From assembly GCF_023149135.1 (NCBI RefSeq), contig NZ_JAIWJX010000002.1:2170001-2234000 (forward strand): 64,000 nucleotides of DNA. Reading direction: 5' to 3'. This stretch comes from Fictibacillus marinisediminis. GTDB lineage: Bacteria > Bacillota > Bacilli > Bacillales > Fictibacillaceae. The stretch's first letter is position 1. Each line of letters begins with the position of its first letter. Shown here piece by piece: positions 1-8,509 of this stretch. Under the pieces are notes generated by a model that saw only the letters and a list, made by a program, of their open reading frames with translations, had not been told where the DNA came from and searched no databases. A program made the translations under genes and the position numbers.

Positions 1-2
1 CT

Positions 3-299
3 GCTTTTTTTGGTACGAGTGCTTTGGACGGCATTGGAATCAGCCAGGTCACTTCACAATATCAAAGCAAGAGAAAACCTTACATTATTTCTTTTGATAC
101 CTTGCCCGAAACCATGGCGCTTATCAGGAATGAACAAATTAATGCAACAGTCGGCCAGTATCCCTATCAGATGGGAGAAAAGGCTGTCCGAACTCTTCTG
201 TCGCTGAAAATAGGAAAGCTTCCGCCACCGCTTCAATATACAAAAACGGATATCATCAAAAAAACGAAACCAACTTTGTTGTGGAGGGCCTCAAGATGA
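3..299 (+). CDS. Periplasmic-type sugar-binding protein, C-terminal part (cut by window edge)
   Basis: Open from the window edge; about 98 residues remain. The segment FFGTSALDGIGI followed by TVGQYPYQMGEKAV resembles the C-terminal lobe of type I periplasmic binding proteins (LacI/RbsB fold) that bind ribose-like sugars. The stop codon overlaps the start of the sensor kinase gene by 4 nt, so the two are probably translationally coupled. In comparable Bacillaceae loci such a protein feeds ligand information to a YesM-type kinase. The function in sensing rather than transport is inferred from position only, because the N-terminus (signal peptide or anchor) is outside the window. Confidence 0.7.
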   Translation, partial: AFFGTSALDGIGISQVTSQYQSKRKPYIISFDTLPETMALIRNEQINATVGQYPYQMGEKAVRTLLSLKIGKLPPPLQYTKTDIIKKTKPTLLWRASR

Positions 300-1729
300 A
301 AACAATCCGCAGCAAGCTGTTACTCTATTTTTTTGTGTTTGTCATTCTTTTTAACGTAGTTTCCATCTCCATTTTTTTCAGCAGCCGTTCCTTTTTGTTA
401 GAGTATGATTCTCGATTTAAGCAATTTTTGCTCCTCAACGAGATCTCACAGACTTCTGACCAGCTGTACGATAAAGCAAATCAGTATGTGGTTGAACGAA
501 ACAAAAAAGTGATTACTGAGTTTCATAGAGTACGGTATCAACTAAACGAAAAGACAGGATTGCTTCAACAGGATCAGAAGGGGTTTGACAATATTCAGCT
601 GAAAACTTATATCCATATGGTCCAAACCTTAATACAAGAATGCGAGTTATCGATCGGATTTGCCATTCAGGATGATATCGATCAGTACTCATTGCATTTA
701 AAGGAAGCGCGGAACACGTCTTCATATCTTCAAGACACAACATTGTCACTGATCGATCTTGAACTGACGGATTATCAATCTTTTTATGCACACCTTGAAA
801 AGAGAAATGAATCATTCAAGTGGTTTACTTTGTTTTTATTTAATACGACCGTGCTTCTTGCCATCTTTTTTGCCCTTTGGTTCTCCAGAGGAATCAACAA
901 ACCAGTCCAAATTTTATCGAAAGCTGCATCAGAAGTATCTGCCGGAAAGCTTGATGGGAAGCCCGTACTGATCCAGTCCAACGATGAGCTGAAACTGCTC
1001 GGTGAAACCTTCAATCTGATGCGCAAAAACATACGTCAGTACATCTCTGAGATTGAAGAAAAGTCCGAGCTCGATTCCCTGCTTAAAGAACTGGAGCTGA
1101 AACACCTTCAGAATCAAATCAATCCTCATTTTTTATTTAACACATTGAATACCATCTCAAGGATGGCTTATTTTGAGCAGGCAGAGGAGACGTCAAAACT
1201 CATTCATTCTGTTTCCACGCTCCTTCGATACAGCCTGAATGATATTAATCAATCCGTCCTCTTGCGTGAAGAGGCAAAGGTAGTCATTGAGTATTTTCAT
1301 ATTCAGCAGACGCGGTTTTCCGACCGGATCGCGTTTCACACGAACATTGATGAAGATTGTACGAACATCTTGGTTCCAAGACTGATTCTTCAACCTCTCG
1401 TTGAGAATGCGTTTATTCATGGTGTCGAAAGCATGGAGGAGGGGGGAGAGATCTTCTTGGCCATCTATGCAGAAGGTGAAAAAATCATAGCAGAAGTAAA
1501 AGATAATGGAGCAGGAATGCCTGCCGGTGCATTAAGGAAACAGACAGGATCAGTTCATGTGGGCCATTCAACAGGCATTGGTCTGGAAAATGTCATGAGA
1601 CGGATGGCGCTTTTCTATCAATCTGATCACCTTGTAAAGATCAATTCAAGCCCTGGGAATGGTACATCGGTTAGGCTTATATTTCCCCAAAAGGAGGCGG
1701 CTTCAGTTGAAAGTAATCATAGCGGATGA
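296..1729 (+). CDS. Sensor histidine kinase, YesM family
   Basis: A membrane sensor kinase of 477 residues. Two membrane segments (about residues 8-28 and 175-196) bracket an extracellular sensing region of some 145 residues and are followed by a HAMP linker. The His_kinase box carries NPHFLFNTL with the phospho-accepting His near residue 277. The ATPase domain has LQPLVENAFIHG (N box) and DNGAGMP plus GIGLENV (G boxes). ATG 296 is chosen over an in-frame GTG at 281 because GGAGGG (283-288) lies 7 nt before the ATG. Its 3' end overlaps the response regulator by 23 nt. It most likely controls the downstream sugar transporter through that regulator; the ligand is unknown. Confidence 0.9.
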   Translation: MKTIRSKLLLYFFVFVILFNVVSISIFFSSRSFLLEYDSRFKQFLLLNEISQTSDQLYDKANQYVVERNKKVITEFHRVRYQLNEKTGLLQQDQKGFDNIQLKTYIHMVQTLIQECELSIGFAIQDDIDQYSLHLKEARNTSSYLQDTTLSLIDLELTDYQSFYAHLEKRNESFKWFTLFLFNTTVLLAIFFALWFSRGINKPVQILSKAASEVSAGKLDGKPVLIQSNDELKLLGETFNLMRKNIRQYISEIEEKSELDSLLKELELKHLQNQINPHFLFNTLNTISRMAYFEQAEETSKLIHSVSTLLRYSLNDINQSVLLREEAKVVIEYFHIQQTRFSDRIAFHTNIDEDCTNILVPRLILQPLVENAFIHGVESMEEGGEIFLAIYAEGEKIIAEVKDNGAGMPAGALRKQTGSVHVGHSTGIGLENVMRRMALFYQSDHLVKINSSPGNGTSVRLIFPQKEAASVESNHSG

Positions 1730-3125
1730 TGAAAGCCTGGAACGGAAAGCATTACGAAGAATAATCGAAGATCACTTTCCGTATATGACCATTGCAGGGG
1801 AAGCTTCCAATGGTAGATTAGCCATTGAAATGGCCAGAAAATACAAACCTGATTTTATGCTGATGGATATTAAAATGCCCGGTTTAAATGGAATTGAAGC
1901 CATTCAAGTCATCAAAAAACAGAACCCCGCCATGCAATTTATCATGGTAACTGCCTATGAATCTTTTCAATATGCAAAAGAAGCGATGAAGGAGGGGATA
2001 AGAGAGTATTTGTTAAAGCCCAGTACAGCTGAAGAAACCGTCCATGCAATTCAAAGAGTGTGCCAATCCATTTCTGAAGAACAAGATAAGCAAAGCCGCT
2101 ATTCTGCTACAGCAGAGATTGTTTTAGAAAATATTCTATTAAAGATTCTGCAATATGAGCAGACCGATTCTGTTCTCGAGCAATTAGCTGTTTTATTTCC
2201 AAATATGCAGAATTCCTTTATTTCTGTCATTGAATGTGAAAAAAGCATTCCGTCAGAGCAAGTGATTTCTGTGCTTAATAAAAGATCACCATTTCCGTTT
2301 ATTTCACTTCCTTATGGAAATCAGCTCGTTTTGCTGTTTATGAGCCACAAGAGCAATCCAATAAATGATTCTTTGCAGCTGGCAAAGAGGCTGCAGTCTG
2401 AAATCTTTGAGAAATTATGGATGGGAGTGGGCAAAAGCTATACGGATTTGAAAGAAATCAGGCACTCCTATGAGGAAGCGGCTAAGACTGTATATTTCCT
2501 GAAAAAACAAAACGGCGGGCGCTTTGCTCATTATTCTGAAGTGGATCCTACAAGAGATCCTGGACCGGATGAGATTGTTGGGGCCATTTTCAGCAACAAT
2601 CCTTCTGGAGCGAAAAGTATGCTGGGAAAAAAACTGTCATCTTTTCAATTGATGGATTTATACATTTTACTCAGGGAAAGAATGGTTCAGGAAGAAATAG
2701 ACGTCAGTGATTTGTCCTACCCTGAAAATAGAAATGCTTGGGGAGAATTGATCAGAAACGTTTGCAGGAAAATCAATGAGGACAAGGAGACCTACGATCC
2801 GGTTAAGCTCGCAAAGAAATATATCGATGATCACTACCACGAAGCAATTTCCCTGGAACAGGTTGCTGAAATGTCGGGTTTGAGCCCGACCTATTTTACA
2901 AAACTGTTTAAAGAAGAAACCGACATGACGTTCATCGAATTTCTTACCGAGGTCCGCCTTCGCAAAGCAATGAAACTGCTAAATCAAAAGCAGTACAGTC
3001 TGAAGCAGATCTGTTATATGGTCGGCTATAAAGATCCGAACTATTTCAGCCGCGTGTTTAAGAAGCAGCATCTTCTTTCGCCCAAGCAATATATCCGGCA
3101 AAAAGCAGAGCAAGCCAAATCATAA
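1707..3125 (+). CDS. Response regulator with AraC-type output domain, YesN family
   Basis: A 472-residue DNA-binding response regulator paired with the kinase just upstream. The N-terminal receiver has the acidic pocket (IIADDE) and the phospho-acceptor Asp near residue 53 in MLMDIKMPG. A long middle region typical of YesN proteins follows, and two AraC helix-turn-helices occupy about residues 369-470 (SLEQVAEMSGLSPTYFTKLF and QICYMVGYKDPNYFSRVFKK). The start is TTG 1707, preceded by AAAAGGAGGCGG, inside the end of the kinase gene. An in-frame ATG at 1659 has no ribosome site. It probably activates the transporter promoter immediately downstream. Confidence 0.9.
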   Translation: MKVIIADDESLERKALRRIIEDHFPYMTIAGEASNGRLAIEMARKYKPDFMLMDIKMPGLNGIEAIQVIKKQNPAMQFIMVTAYESFQYAKEAMKEGIREYLLKPSTAEETVHAIQRVCQSISEEQDKQSRYSATAEIVLENILLKILQYEQTDSVLEQLAVLFPNMQNSFISVIECEKSIPSEQVISVLNKRSPFPFISLPYGNQLVLLFMSHKSNPINDSLQLAKRLQSEIFEKLWMGVGKSYTDLKEIRHSYEEAAKTVYFLKKQNGGRFAHYSEVDPTRDPGPDEIVGAIFSNNPSGAKSMLGKKLSSFQLMDLYILLRERMVQEEIDVSDLSYPENRNAWGELIRNVCRKINEDKETYDPVKLAKKYIDDHYHEAISLEQVAEMSGLSPTYFTKLFKEETDMTFIEFLTEVRLRKAMKLLNQKQYSLKQICYMVGYKDPNYFSRVFKKQHLLSPKQYIRQKAEQAKS

Positions 3126-3199
3126 AAAAGTGAAGATAAAGATAAAAAAGTACAGAAAATTGGGAAACAAGAACCTGCAAATCCTTTTTATACTGATAA

Positions 3200-3213
3200 T
3201 GTAAGCGGTAACA
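3200..3213 (+). promoter_or_regulatory. cre site (CcpA operator)
   Basis: TGTAAGCGGTAACA fits the Bacillus catabolite-responsive element TGWAANCGNTNWCA at every position. It lies 25 nt before the start of the sugar-binding lipoprotein gene and overlaps a -10-like sequence (GATAAT, 3195-3200), where CcpA would block initiation. No good -35 is visible, as expected for a promoter that needs the AraC-type regulator. Confidence 0.85.
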
Positions 3214-3237
3214 ACGCAAATGAAGGGGGAGGTTCAC

Positions 3238-4518
3238 TTGAAAAAGAACGTATGGATTTATGCTGTACTGACTCTCAGTCTGATCCTGTCAGCATGCAGC
3301 AGCCAATCAAGTTCAGGGCAGGCTGACCAAAAGAAAAGCTCAGGCAAGCTGGAGATTTTCAGCTGGTGGACAGGTGCCGGTGAAGAGGACGGATTAAAAG
3401 CTCTTATTAAACTATTTAAAGAAAAAAATCCTGAGATCCCAATCGAGAACGCGGCTGTAGCCGGTGGAGCAGGAACGAATGCCAAAGCAGTATTGGCAAG
3501 CCGAATGCAGGGGAATGATCCACCTGCTACTTTCCAGGTGCATGGCGGTTCTGAACTGAACGACGGATGGGTCGCAGCAGGGAAGATGGAGCCTTTGAAT
3601 GATCTGTATGACAAAGAGGGGTGGAATGACAAGTTTCCTAAGCAGCTGATTGACATGGTCAGCAAAGACGGAAAAATTTACTCTGTACCAGTAGATATCC
3701 ACCGCGGAAACGTTCTCTGGTACAACAAGAAAATCTTCACTGAAAATAACCTTCAGGCTCCAAAAACGTTTGATGAATTTTTCAAAGTAGCTGACCAGTT
3801 AAAGAAAAAAGGAATAACACCTCTTGCCTTGGGGGATAAAGAGCCTTGGACAGCCACTATGATTTTTGAAAACGTCCTTCTTGGAACATTGGGAAATGAG
3901 GACTATCAGAAATTGTGGAAAGGCGAAATGAAGTTTGATGACCCAAAAGTGAAGAAGGCGGCAGAAACGTATAAAAAAATGCTTTCTTACATTAATTCAG
4001 ATCATAGTTCAAGAAACTGGCAGGATGCTTCTCAGATGGTCGCCAAGGGCGATGCAGCAATGAACATCATGGGAGACTGGGCCAAAGGGTATTTTGTGAA
4101 TGATCTTAAGCTTAAAGTAAACGAAGACTTCGGGTGGGTGCCGACACCTGGCACAGAAAATCAGTTTATGATCATCACTGATACGTTTGGGCTTCCTAAA
4201 GGCGTGAAGAATGCAAAGGATGTAAAGCAGTTCTTATCTGTTTTAGGCTCAGTTGAAGGCCAGGATGCCTTTAATCCATTAAAAGGTTCAATACCAGCAA
4301 GAACAGACGCGGATGTCTCCAAGTATGATGAATACGGAAAACAGACGATTAAAGAATTTAAAGAGGCGAAGCTGGCTGCTAGTCTGGCACATGGTTCAGC
4401 CGCTCCTGAAGGATTTGTTACAAAAGCGAACCAGGCGGTCAACATTTTTGTTACGCAAAAGAATGTGGACCAGCTAATCGATTCTTTAAACCAAGCAAGC
4501 AGTGAACTGAAAAAGTAA
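3238..4518 (+). CDS. Extracellular sugar-binding lipoprotein of an ABC importer (SBP family 1)
   Basis: A 426-residue lipoprotein that captures a sugar or oligosaccharide at the cell surface. The signal peptide ends in a lipobox LSAC with the lipidated Cys at residue 20, followed by a Ser/Gln-rich linker. The body (FSWWTGAGEEDGLKAL, VPVDIHRGNVLWYN, MNIMGDWAKGYF) is typical of family 1 solute-binding proteins such as MsmE or glucose/mannose-type binders. TTG 3238 is preferred over ATG 3220 because GGGGGAGG lies between them at correct spacing and the shorter form gives a normal signal peptide. It is followed by two permeases and no ATPase, so a shared MsmX-type ATPase is presumably used. The substrate is not determinable. 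Confidence 0.9.
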   Translation: MKKNVWIYAVLTLSLILSACSSQSSSGQADQKKSSGKLEIFSWWTGAGEEDGLKALIKLFKEKNPEIPIENAAVAGGAGTNAKAVLASRMQGNDPPATFQVHGGSELNDGWVAAGKMEPLNDLYDKEGWNDKFPKQLIDMVSKDGKIYSVPVDIHRGNVLWYNKKIFTENNLQAPKTFDEFFKVADQLKKKGITPLALGDKEPWTATMIFENVLLGTLGNEDYQKLWKGEMKFDDPKVKKAAETYKKMLSYINSDHSSRNWQDASQMVAKGDAAMNIMGDWAKGYFVNDLKLKVNEDFGWVPTPGTENQFMIITDTFGLPKGVKNAKDVKQFLSVLGSVEGQDAFNPLKGSIPARTDADVSKYDEYGKQTIKEFKEAKLAASLAHGSAAPEGFVTKANQAVNIFVTQKNVDQLIDSLNQASSELKK

Positions 4519-4527
4519 GGATTGAGA

Positions 4528-4558
4528 AAAAGAGGAGGAGGACATCTCTTCCTCTTTT
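4528..4558 (+). terminator. Hairpin between binding-protein and permease genes
   Basis: AAAAGAGGA pairs with TCCTCTTTT, followed by CTTACT rather than a long U run. It probably acts as a partial terminator or 3' stabiliser that keeps binding-protein mRNA more abundant than permease mRNA. Confidence 0.55.
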
Positions 4559-4593
4559 CTTACTATCAACTAAAATTAAGGAGGAACGGTTGA

Positions 4594-5568
4594 ATGGAAC
4601 CAAAAATATTGCCTCCACTTCAATCAGGCTCTTCATTAGCCGTTTCAGCAAAGAAACGGAGAAAACGAAATGCAGATCACCTGTTGTCTTTTGTTTTTAT
4701 ACTCCCATCCATTTTAGCAGTAGGAGTGTTTGTCTACGGATTCATCGCATGGTCGGGCTATGTTTCTTTATCCAACTGGAACTCGCTTGTTCCCGATCTG
4801 TCATTTGCAGGGTTCAAAAATTATATTTTCCTGTTTAAAGACTTTCGATTTCAAGCTGATTTGAGGAATACTCTATTCTTTACGGTATTTTTTATTCTTT
4901 CCGTTCTAGTGATGGGATTGTTGCTTGCGGTATTTCTTGATCAAAAGATACGGGGGGAAGGGCTTTTCCGAAATATTTTCTTTTTTCCTATGGCCCTCTC
5001 TTTTGTTGTTACGGGTGTCATCTGGCAGTGGCTGTTAAATCCGGCAACAGGTGTGAATCTCTTTTTGAAAAAACTCGGCATGGATTCCCTTTGGTATACT
5101 TCAGTAAAAATTGTTCCTGGAGTGGAATGGGGTAAAATTCAGTTTGGGGTTCCTGTAGCTGTCGTCGCAGTGGTTATTGCCGCAGCCTGGCAGATGACCG
5201 GTTTTTCGGTTGCTATGTATTTAGCAGGATTGAGAGCCATCCCGGAAGAAATCAGAGAGGCTGCACGAATGGATGGGGCTTCCGAATTTCAGATCTACCG
5301 TAAAATCATTTTTCCAATTGTTGCTCCGATTACCGTGAGTGTGATCATCATCATGGCTCATATTTCGTTAAAAATTTTTGATTTAATTTACGCCATGACC
5401 GGGCCCGGTGCCAACTTTGTTACCGATGTTCCAGGTGTCTATATGTTTGAGACGACGTTCAGGGGCAACTATTATGCTAACGGTGCAGCCATTTCCATCA
5501 TCATGCTTGTGACCGTTGCAATCTTTATCGTGCCTTATCTTATTTCAAGCAGAAAGGGTGAATCGTGA
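4594..5568 (+). CDS. ABC sugar transporter permease (MalF-type)
   Basis: Membrane subunit of the sugar importer, 324 residues with six predicted membrane segments. The cytoplasmic EAA loop is clear: PEEIREAARMDGASEFQIYR followed by KIIFPIVAP, about residues 220-250; it docks the ATPase. The short N-terminal tail before the first helix is typical of MalF/UgpA-like permeases. AAGGAGG precedes ATG 4594. The stop codon (5566-5568) overlaps the start of the second permease. Confidence 0.9.
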   Translation: MEPKILPPLQSGSSLAVSAKKRRKRNADHLLSFVFILPSILAVGVFVYGFIAWSGYVSLSNWNSLVPDLSFAGFKNYIFLFKDFRFQADLRNTLFFTVFFILSVLVMGLLLAVFLDQKIRGEGLFRNIFFFPMALSFVVTGVIWQWLLNPATGVNLFLKKLGMDSLWYTSVKIVPGVEWGKIQFGVPVAVVAVVIAAAWQMTGFSVAMYLAGLRAIPEEIREAARMDGASEFQIYRKIIFPIVAPITVSVIIIMAHISLKIFDLIYAMTGPGANFVTDVPGVYMFETTFRGNYYANGAAISIIMLVTVAIFIVPYLISSRKGES

Positions 5569-6389
5569 TGGCTGTCCGCTCAGTTTATCGGTCCCTGCTC
5601 TATGCATTGCTGATCATCATGAGTCTTTTCTATCTTATGCCCGTCTATGTCATGCTGATTACGAGCTTAAAATCGCTTGATCAGATTACGCTGTCCCAAA
5701 TGTGGGAGCTTCCGCATTCGCTTGATTTCAGCAGTTATCAGCAGGCGTTTGAAAGACTTTCTCCCAATTTTATGAATAGTATTTATCTCGTGGTTCCGGC
5801 CACTCTTTTGTCCGCACTTTTAGGATCGTTAAATGGATACGTGCTTTCCAAGTGGAAGTTTAAAGGAGCTGACTGGATTTTCACCGCCATTTTATTCGGG
5901 ATGTTTATCCCCTATCAGAGCATATTGATTCCTCTTATTCAATTTTTGCGAGAAGTCGGCCTTTATAACACCATCCCGGGTCTGATCTTTGTGCATGTCG
6001 TTTACGGTATCCCGATTACAACTCTCATGTTCAGAAATTTTTACGCCAGTATACCGGAGGAAATGATAGAATCAGCTAAGATTGATGGTGCTGGCATTTT
6101 TAAAATTTATCGGCATATCATTGTTCCGCTCTCCATTACTGGCTTTGTTGTGGTAGGAATCTGGCAGTTCACCAATATATGGAACGAGTTCCTGTTCGCT
6201 GTTACCATAACAACTTCCTCACAGCAGCCCATCATGGTAGCCCTTCAAAATCTTTCAGGGAGCCAGATTGTCCAGTGGAATGTTCAGATGGCCGGAGCCT
6301 TATTGGCCGCGTTGCCTACGCTGCTTGTCTATATTTTTCTTGGTAAGTTTTTTGTAAAAGGCCTCTTGGCAGGTTCTGTTAAAGGATAA
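5568..6389 (+). CDS. ABC sugar transporter permease (MalG-type)
   Basis: Second membrane subunit, 273 residues with six membrane segments and an EAA loop (EEMIESAKIDGAGIFKIYRH, about residues 165-185). ATG 5568 overlaps the stop of the first permease; GTG 5565 directly before it is an equally possible start, and AGAAAGGG serves either. No ATPase gene follows and a terminator closes the unit. Confidence 0.9.
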   Translation: MAVRSVYRSLLYALLIIMSLFYLMPVYVMLITSLKSLDQITLSQMWELPHSLDFSSYQQAFERLSPNFMNSIYLVVPATLLSALLGSLNGYVLSKWKFKGADWIFTAILFGMFIPYQSILIPLIQFLREVGLYNTIPGLIFVHVVYGIPITTLMFRNFYASIPEEMIESAKIDGAGIFKIYRHIIVPLSITGFVVVGIWQFTNIWNEFLFAVTITTSSQQPIMVALQNLSGSQIVQWNVQMAGALLAALPTLLVYIFLGKFFVKGLLAGSVKG

Positions 6390-6399
6390 TAAAGAAAGG

Positions 6400-6433
6400 A
6401 CAGTCTGATTCTTCCGGGAGCAGGCTGTTTTTT
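6400..6433 (+). terminator. Rho-independent terminator of the sugar transporter operon
   Basis: ACAGTCTG and CAGGCTGT form an 8-bp stem with one G-U pair, followed by six T. Confidence 0.75.
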
Positions 6434-6502
6434 AATGCTAATATTTTTAAACTATTCCCACTTTTCTATATACTAAGGGTGGAGACATTCAAGGAGGTTA
6501 TC

Positions 6503-6979
6503 ATGGATCAAAAAATATCGGAAGACCGCATTCACCAAACGTTTAAGAAGGAAATTTTTGAGATCTTCGAAAATGAACCGTACGCGAAATTTTTAGGCAT
6601 TAAGTTAACCGACATAGGAGCCGGATCAGCAGCAGCTGAAGTAGATGTTCAGCCTCACATGTTAAATTCCCATGGTACTGCACATGGAGCTGTCATTTTT
6701 GCATTGGCTGATTTCGTGTTTGCTGCAGCGTGCAATTCATATGGCAAAACATCAGTCGGGCTTTCTACTACGGTGAATTTTATGGCAGCAGGCAAAGCAG
6801 GCAGTAAACTGAAAGCGGTTGCGGTGGAAGAAAAGAAAAATTACAGAACATCCTGGTATAACATCAGAGTGGAAAGTGAAGGAGAGCTCATTGCTTCAAT
6901 GGAAGCTCTAGCTTACAGGAAGAATAACTATTTTGTTCCAGTGGAAGATATGGATAAGCCAATACCAGAATCCTTTTAA
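6503..6979 (+). CDS. PaaI-family hotdog thioesterase
   Basis: A 158-residue single-hotdog acyl-CoA thioesterase. The motif NSHGTAHGAVIFALADFVFA near residues 55-75 matches the helix and catalytic loop of PaaI-type aryl/acyl-CoA thioesterases, with VGLSTTVNFMAAG and the paired beta strands following. ATG 6503 is chosen because AAGGAGGT lies 4-5 nt upstream; an in-frame GTG at 6479 has no ribosome site. It stands alone between terminators, so its substrate cannot be read from context. Confidence 0.8.
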   Translation: MDQKISEDRIHQTFKKEIFEIFENEPYAKFLGIKLTDIGAGSAAAEVDVQPHMLNSHGTAHGAVIFALADFVFAAACNSYGKTSVGLSTTVNFMAAGKAGSKLKAVAVEEKKNYRTSWYNIRVESEGELIASMEALAYRKNNYFVPVEDMDKPIPESF

Positions 6980-7046
6980 ATAATGAAGTTACTTTTCTTT
7001 AAAGGAAGGGAATGTACCAGCGAAAAGGTTATGAGGAGGTATAAAG

Positions 7047-8321
7047 ATGAGAATGGAAACCACGGAAAAGGAAAATATGCTTAAGAGCTATCAAACGGTT
7101 CGGACTTTTAGTGAACAGCTGGTTCAGCCGTTGAATCTGGAGGATTTTATCATTCAATCGATGGAAGATACGAGTCCTCCTAAATGGCATTTGGCCCATA
7201 CCACTTGGTTTTATGAAAAATTCATTTTAAAAGAGTTCGCCGAGGATTATCAGGGGTTTAATGTTCAATTTGATTATTTATTTAACTCTTATTATGAAAC
7301 TGTGGGGCCTTTTCATCCAAGAATCCAAAGAGGTCTGATTACACGGCCCTCAGTTGAAGAGGTTTTTGAATACCGCCGTTATGTAGATTTACATATGGCC
7401 GATCTTCTTGAATCGGATAAACCTGAAGAAAAGAAGGAAGAACTGGTTAGAGTTCTGAAAATCGGTTTGCACCACGAGCAGCAGCATCAGGAACTCCTGT
7501 TGACTGATATTAAGCATAATTTAGCTCAAAATCCATTTTTGCCGTCTTACCAAGAGCAAGAGAAGAAAAATATACCTGCAGCTGGTTCTCCTTCTTTTGT
7601 TGCTGTAGAAGGCGGCCTCATTGAGATCGGCCACAGTGGTGAAGGGTTTTGCTTTGACAATGAAACACCTCTTCACAAGGTATGGCTTGATTCTTATAAA
7701 CTCTCCTCACATCTTGTGACCAATAGGGATTATTTGGCTTTCATTAATGATGAGGGCTACAAAAAACCGCAATTCTGGCTGTCAGATGGATGGAATACGG
7801 TATGTAAGTATCAATGGGAGTCCCCGCTTTATTGGTTTAAGCGAGAAGATGAGTGGCATGTTTATACACTTGGAGGAGTGAAGAAACTCGACCCGGATGA
7901 ACCTGTATGCCATGTCAGCTTTTATGAAGCGGATGCTTATGCCAGATGGGCAGGAAAACGGCTTCCCACAGAACAGGAATGGGAGCATGCGCTGGCCTCC
8001 CAAAAAATTGAGGGCAACTTTGCAGAAAATGAAAATTACCATCCGTTACCTTGCGGATTAAATAAAAGCGGTCCTTTCTATCAGGCATTCGGTGATGTAT
8101 GGGAGTGGACAAAAAGCCCCTATGTTTCTTATCCGGGGAACAAACCCTACGAGGGAGCACTTGGTGAATACAACGCTAAATTTATGTGTAACCAGATGGT
8201 ACTCAGGGGGGGATCCTGTGCTACCTCATCCTCTCATTTCCGTCCTTCTTACCGGAATTTCTTTCAGCCGGAGAAAAGGTGGCAATTCAGCGGTATTCGT
8301 CTGGCTGAAGATGTAAGGTAG
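7047..8321 (+). CDS. egtB: EgtB-like sulfoxide synthase (DinB plus formylglycine-generating-type domain)
   Basis: A 424-residue protein of the ergothioneine EgtB family, which uses non-heme iron and oxygen to join cysteine or gamma-glutamylcysteine to hercynine. The N-terminal DinB-like half holds the expected iron ligands: His51 (LAHTTWFYEKF) and His143/His147 in HEQQHQE. These positions agree with those recalled for the characterised mycobacterial enzyme. The C-terminal FGE-sulfatase half has GKRLPTEQEWEHA, FGDVWEWTKSPY and VLRGGSCATSSSHFRPSYRN. GAGGAGGT lies 6 nt before ATG 7047. No methyltransferase EgtD is visible in the window, and related families (OvoA, selenoneine synthase SenA) share this architecture, so the exact product is inferred. 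Confidence 0.82.
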   Translation: MRMETTEKENMLKSYQTVRTFSEQLVQPLNLEDFIIQSMEDTSPPKWHLAHTTWFYEKFILKEFAEDYQGFNVQFDYLFNSYYETVGPFHPRIQRGLITRPSVEEVFEYRRYVDLHMADLLESDKPEEKKEELVRVLKIGLHHEQQHQELLLTDIKHNLAQNPFLPSYQEQEKKNIPAAGSPSFVAVEGGLIEIGHSGEGFCFDNETPLHKVWLDSYKLSSHLVTNRDYLAFINDEGYKKPQFWLSDGWNTVCKYQWESPLYWFKREDEWHVYTLGGVKKLDPDEPVCHVSFYEADAYARWAGKRLPTEQEWEHALASQKIEGNFAENENYHPLPCGLNKSGPFYQAFGDVWEWTKSPYVSYPGNKPYEGALGEYNAKFMCNQMVLRGGSCATSSSHFRPSYRNFFQPEKRWQFSGIRLAEDVR

Positions 8322-8509
8322 GAATAATGCTTTAAGCATGTTTTCTTATTTTGTTCTCCTCCCAACAAATAAACCTCACTTCTATGCTTTGCCTTAAATT
8401 AGGTTAAACTAAATATCAAGTAAAGAGAAATCATGAATCAGGTTTTAACCTTGGCGGTGCAATGAAAGAATGGAACAACACATCTTTTTGGAAGAGATCG
8501 GGGGAGACT

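Noticed and set aside
3258..3665. 135-codon minus-strand frame within the binding-protein gene
   Set aside because: Antisense shadow; the plus-strand gene has signal peptide, lipobox and operon context.
8462..8509. Upstream ATG as start of the CxxC flavoprotein
   Set aside because: The extra 16 residues precede the FAD motif without family similarity and lack a ribosome site, while GGGGGAGA precedes ATG 8510.
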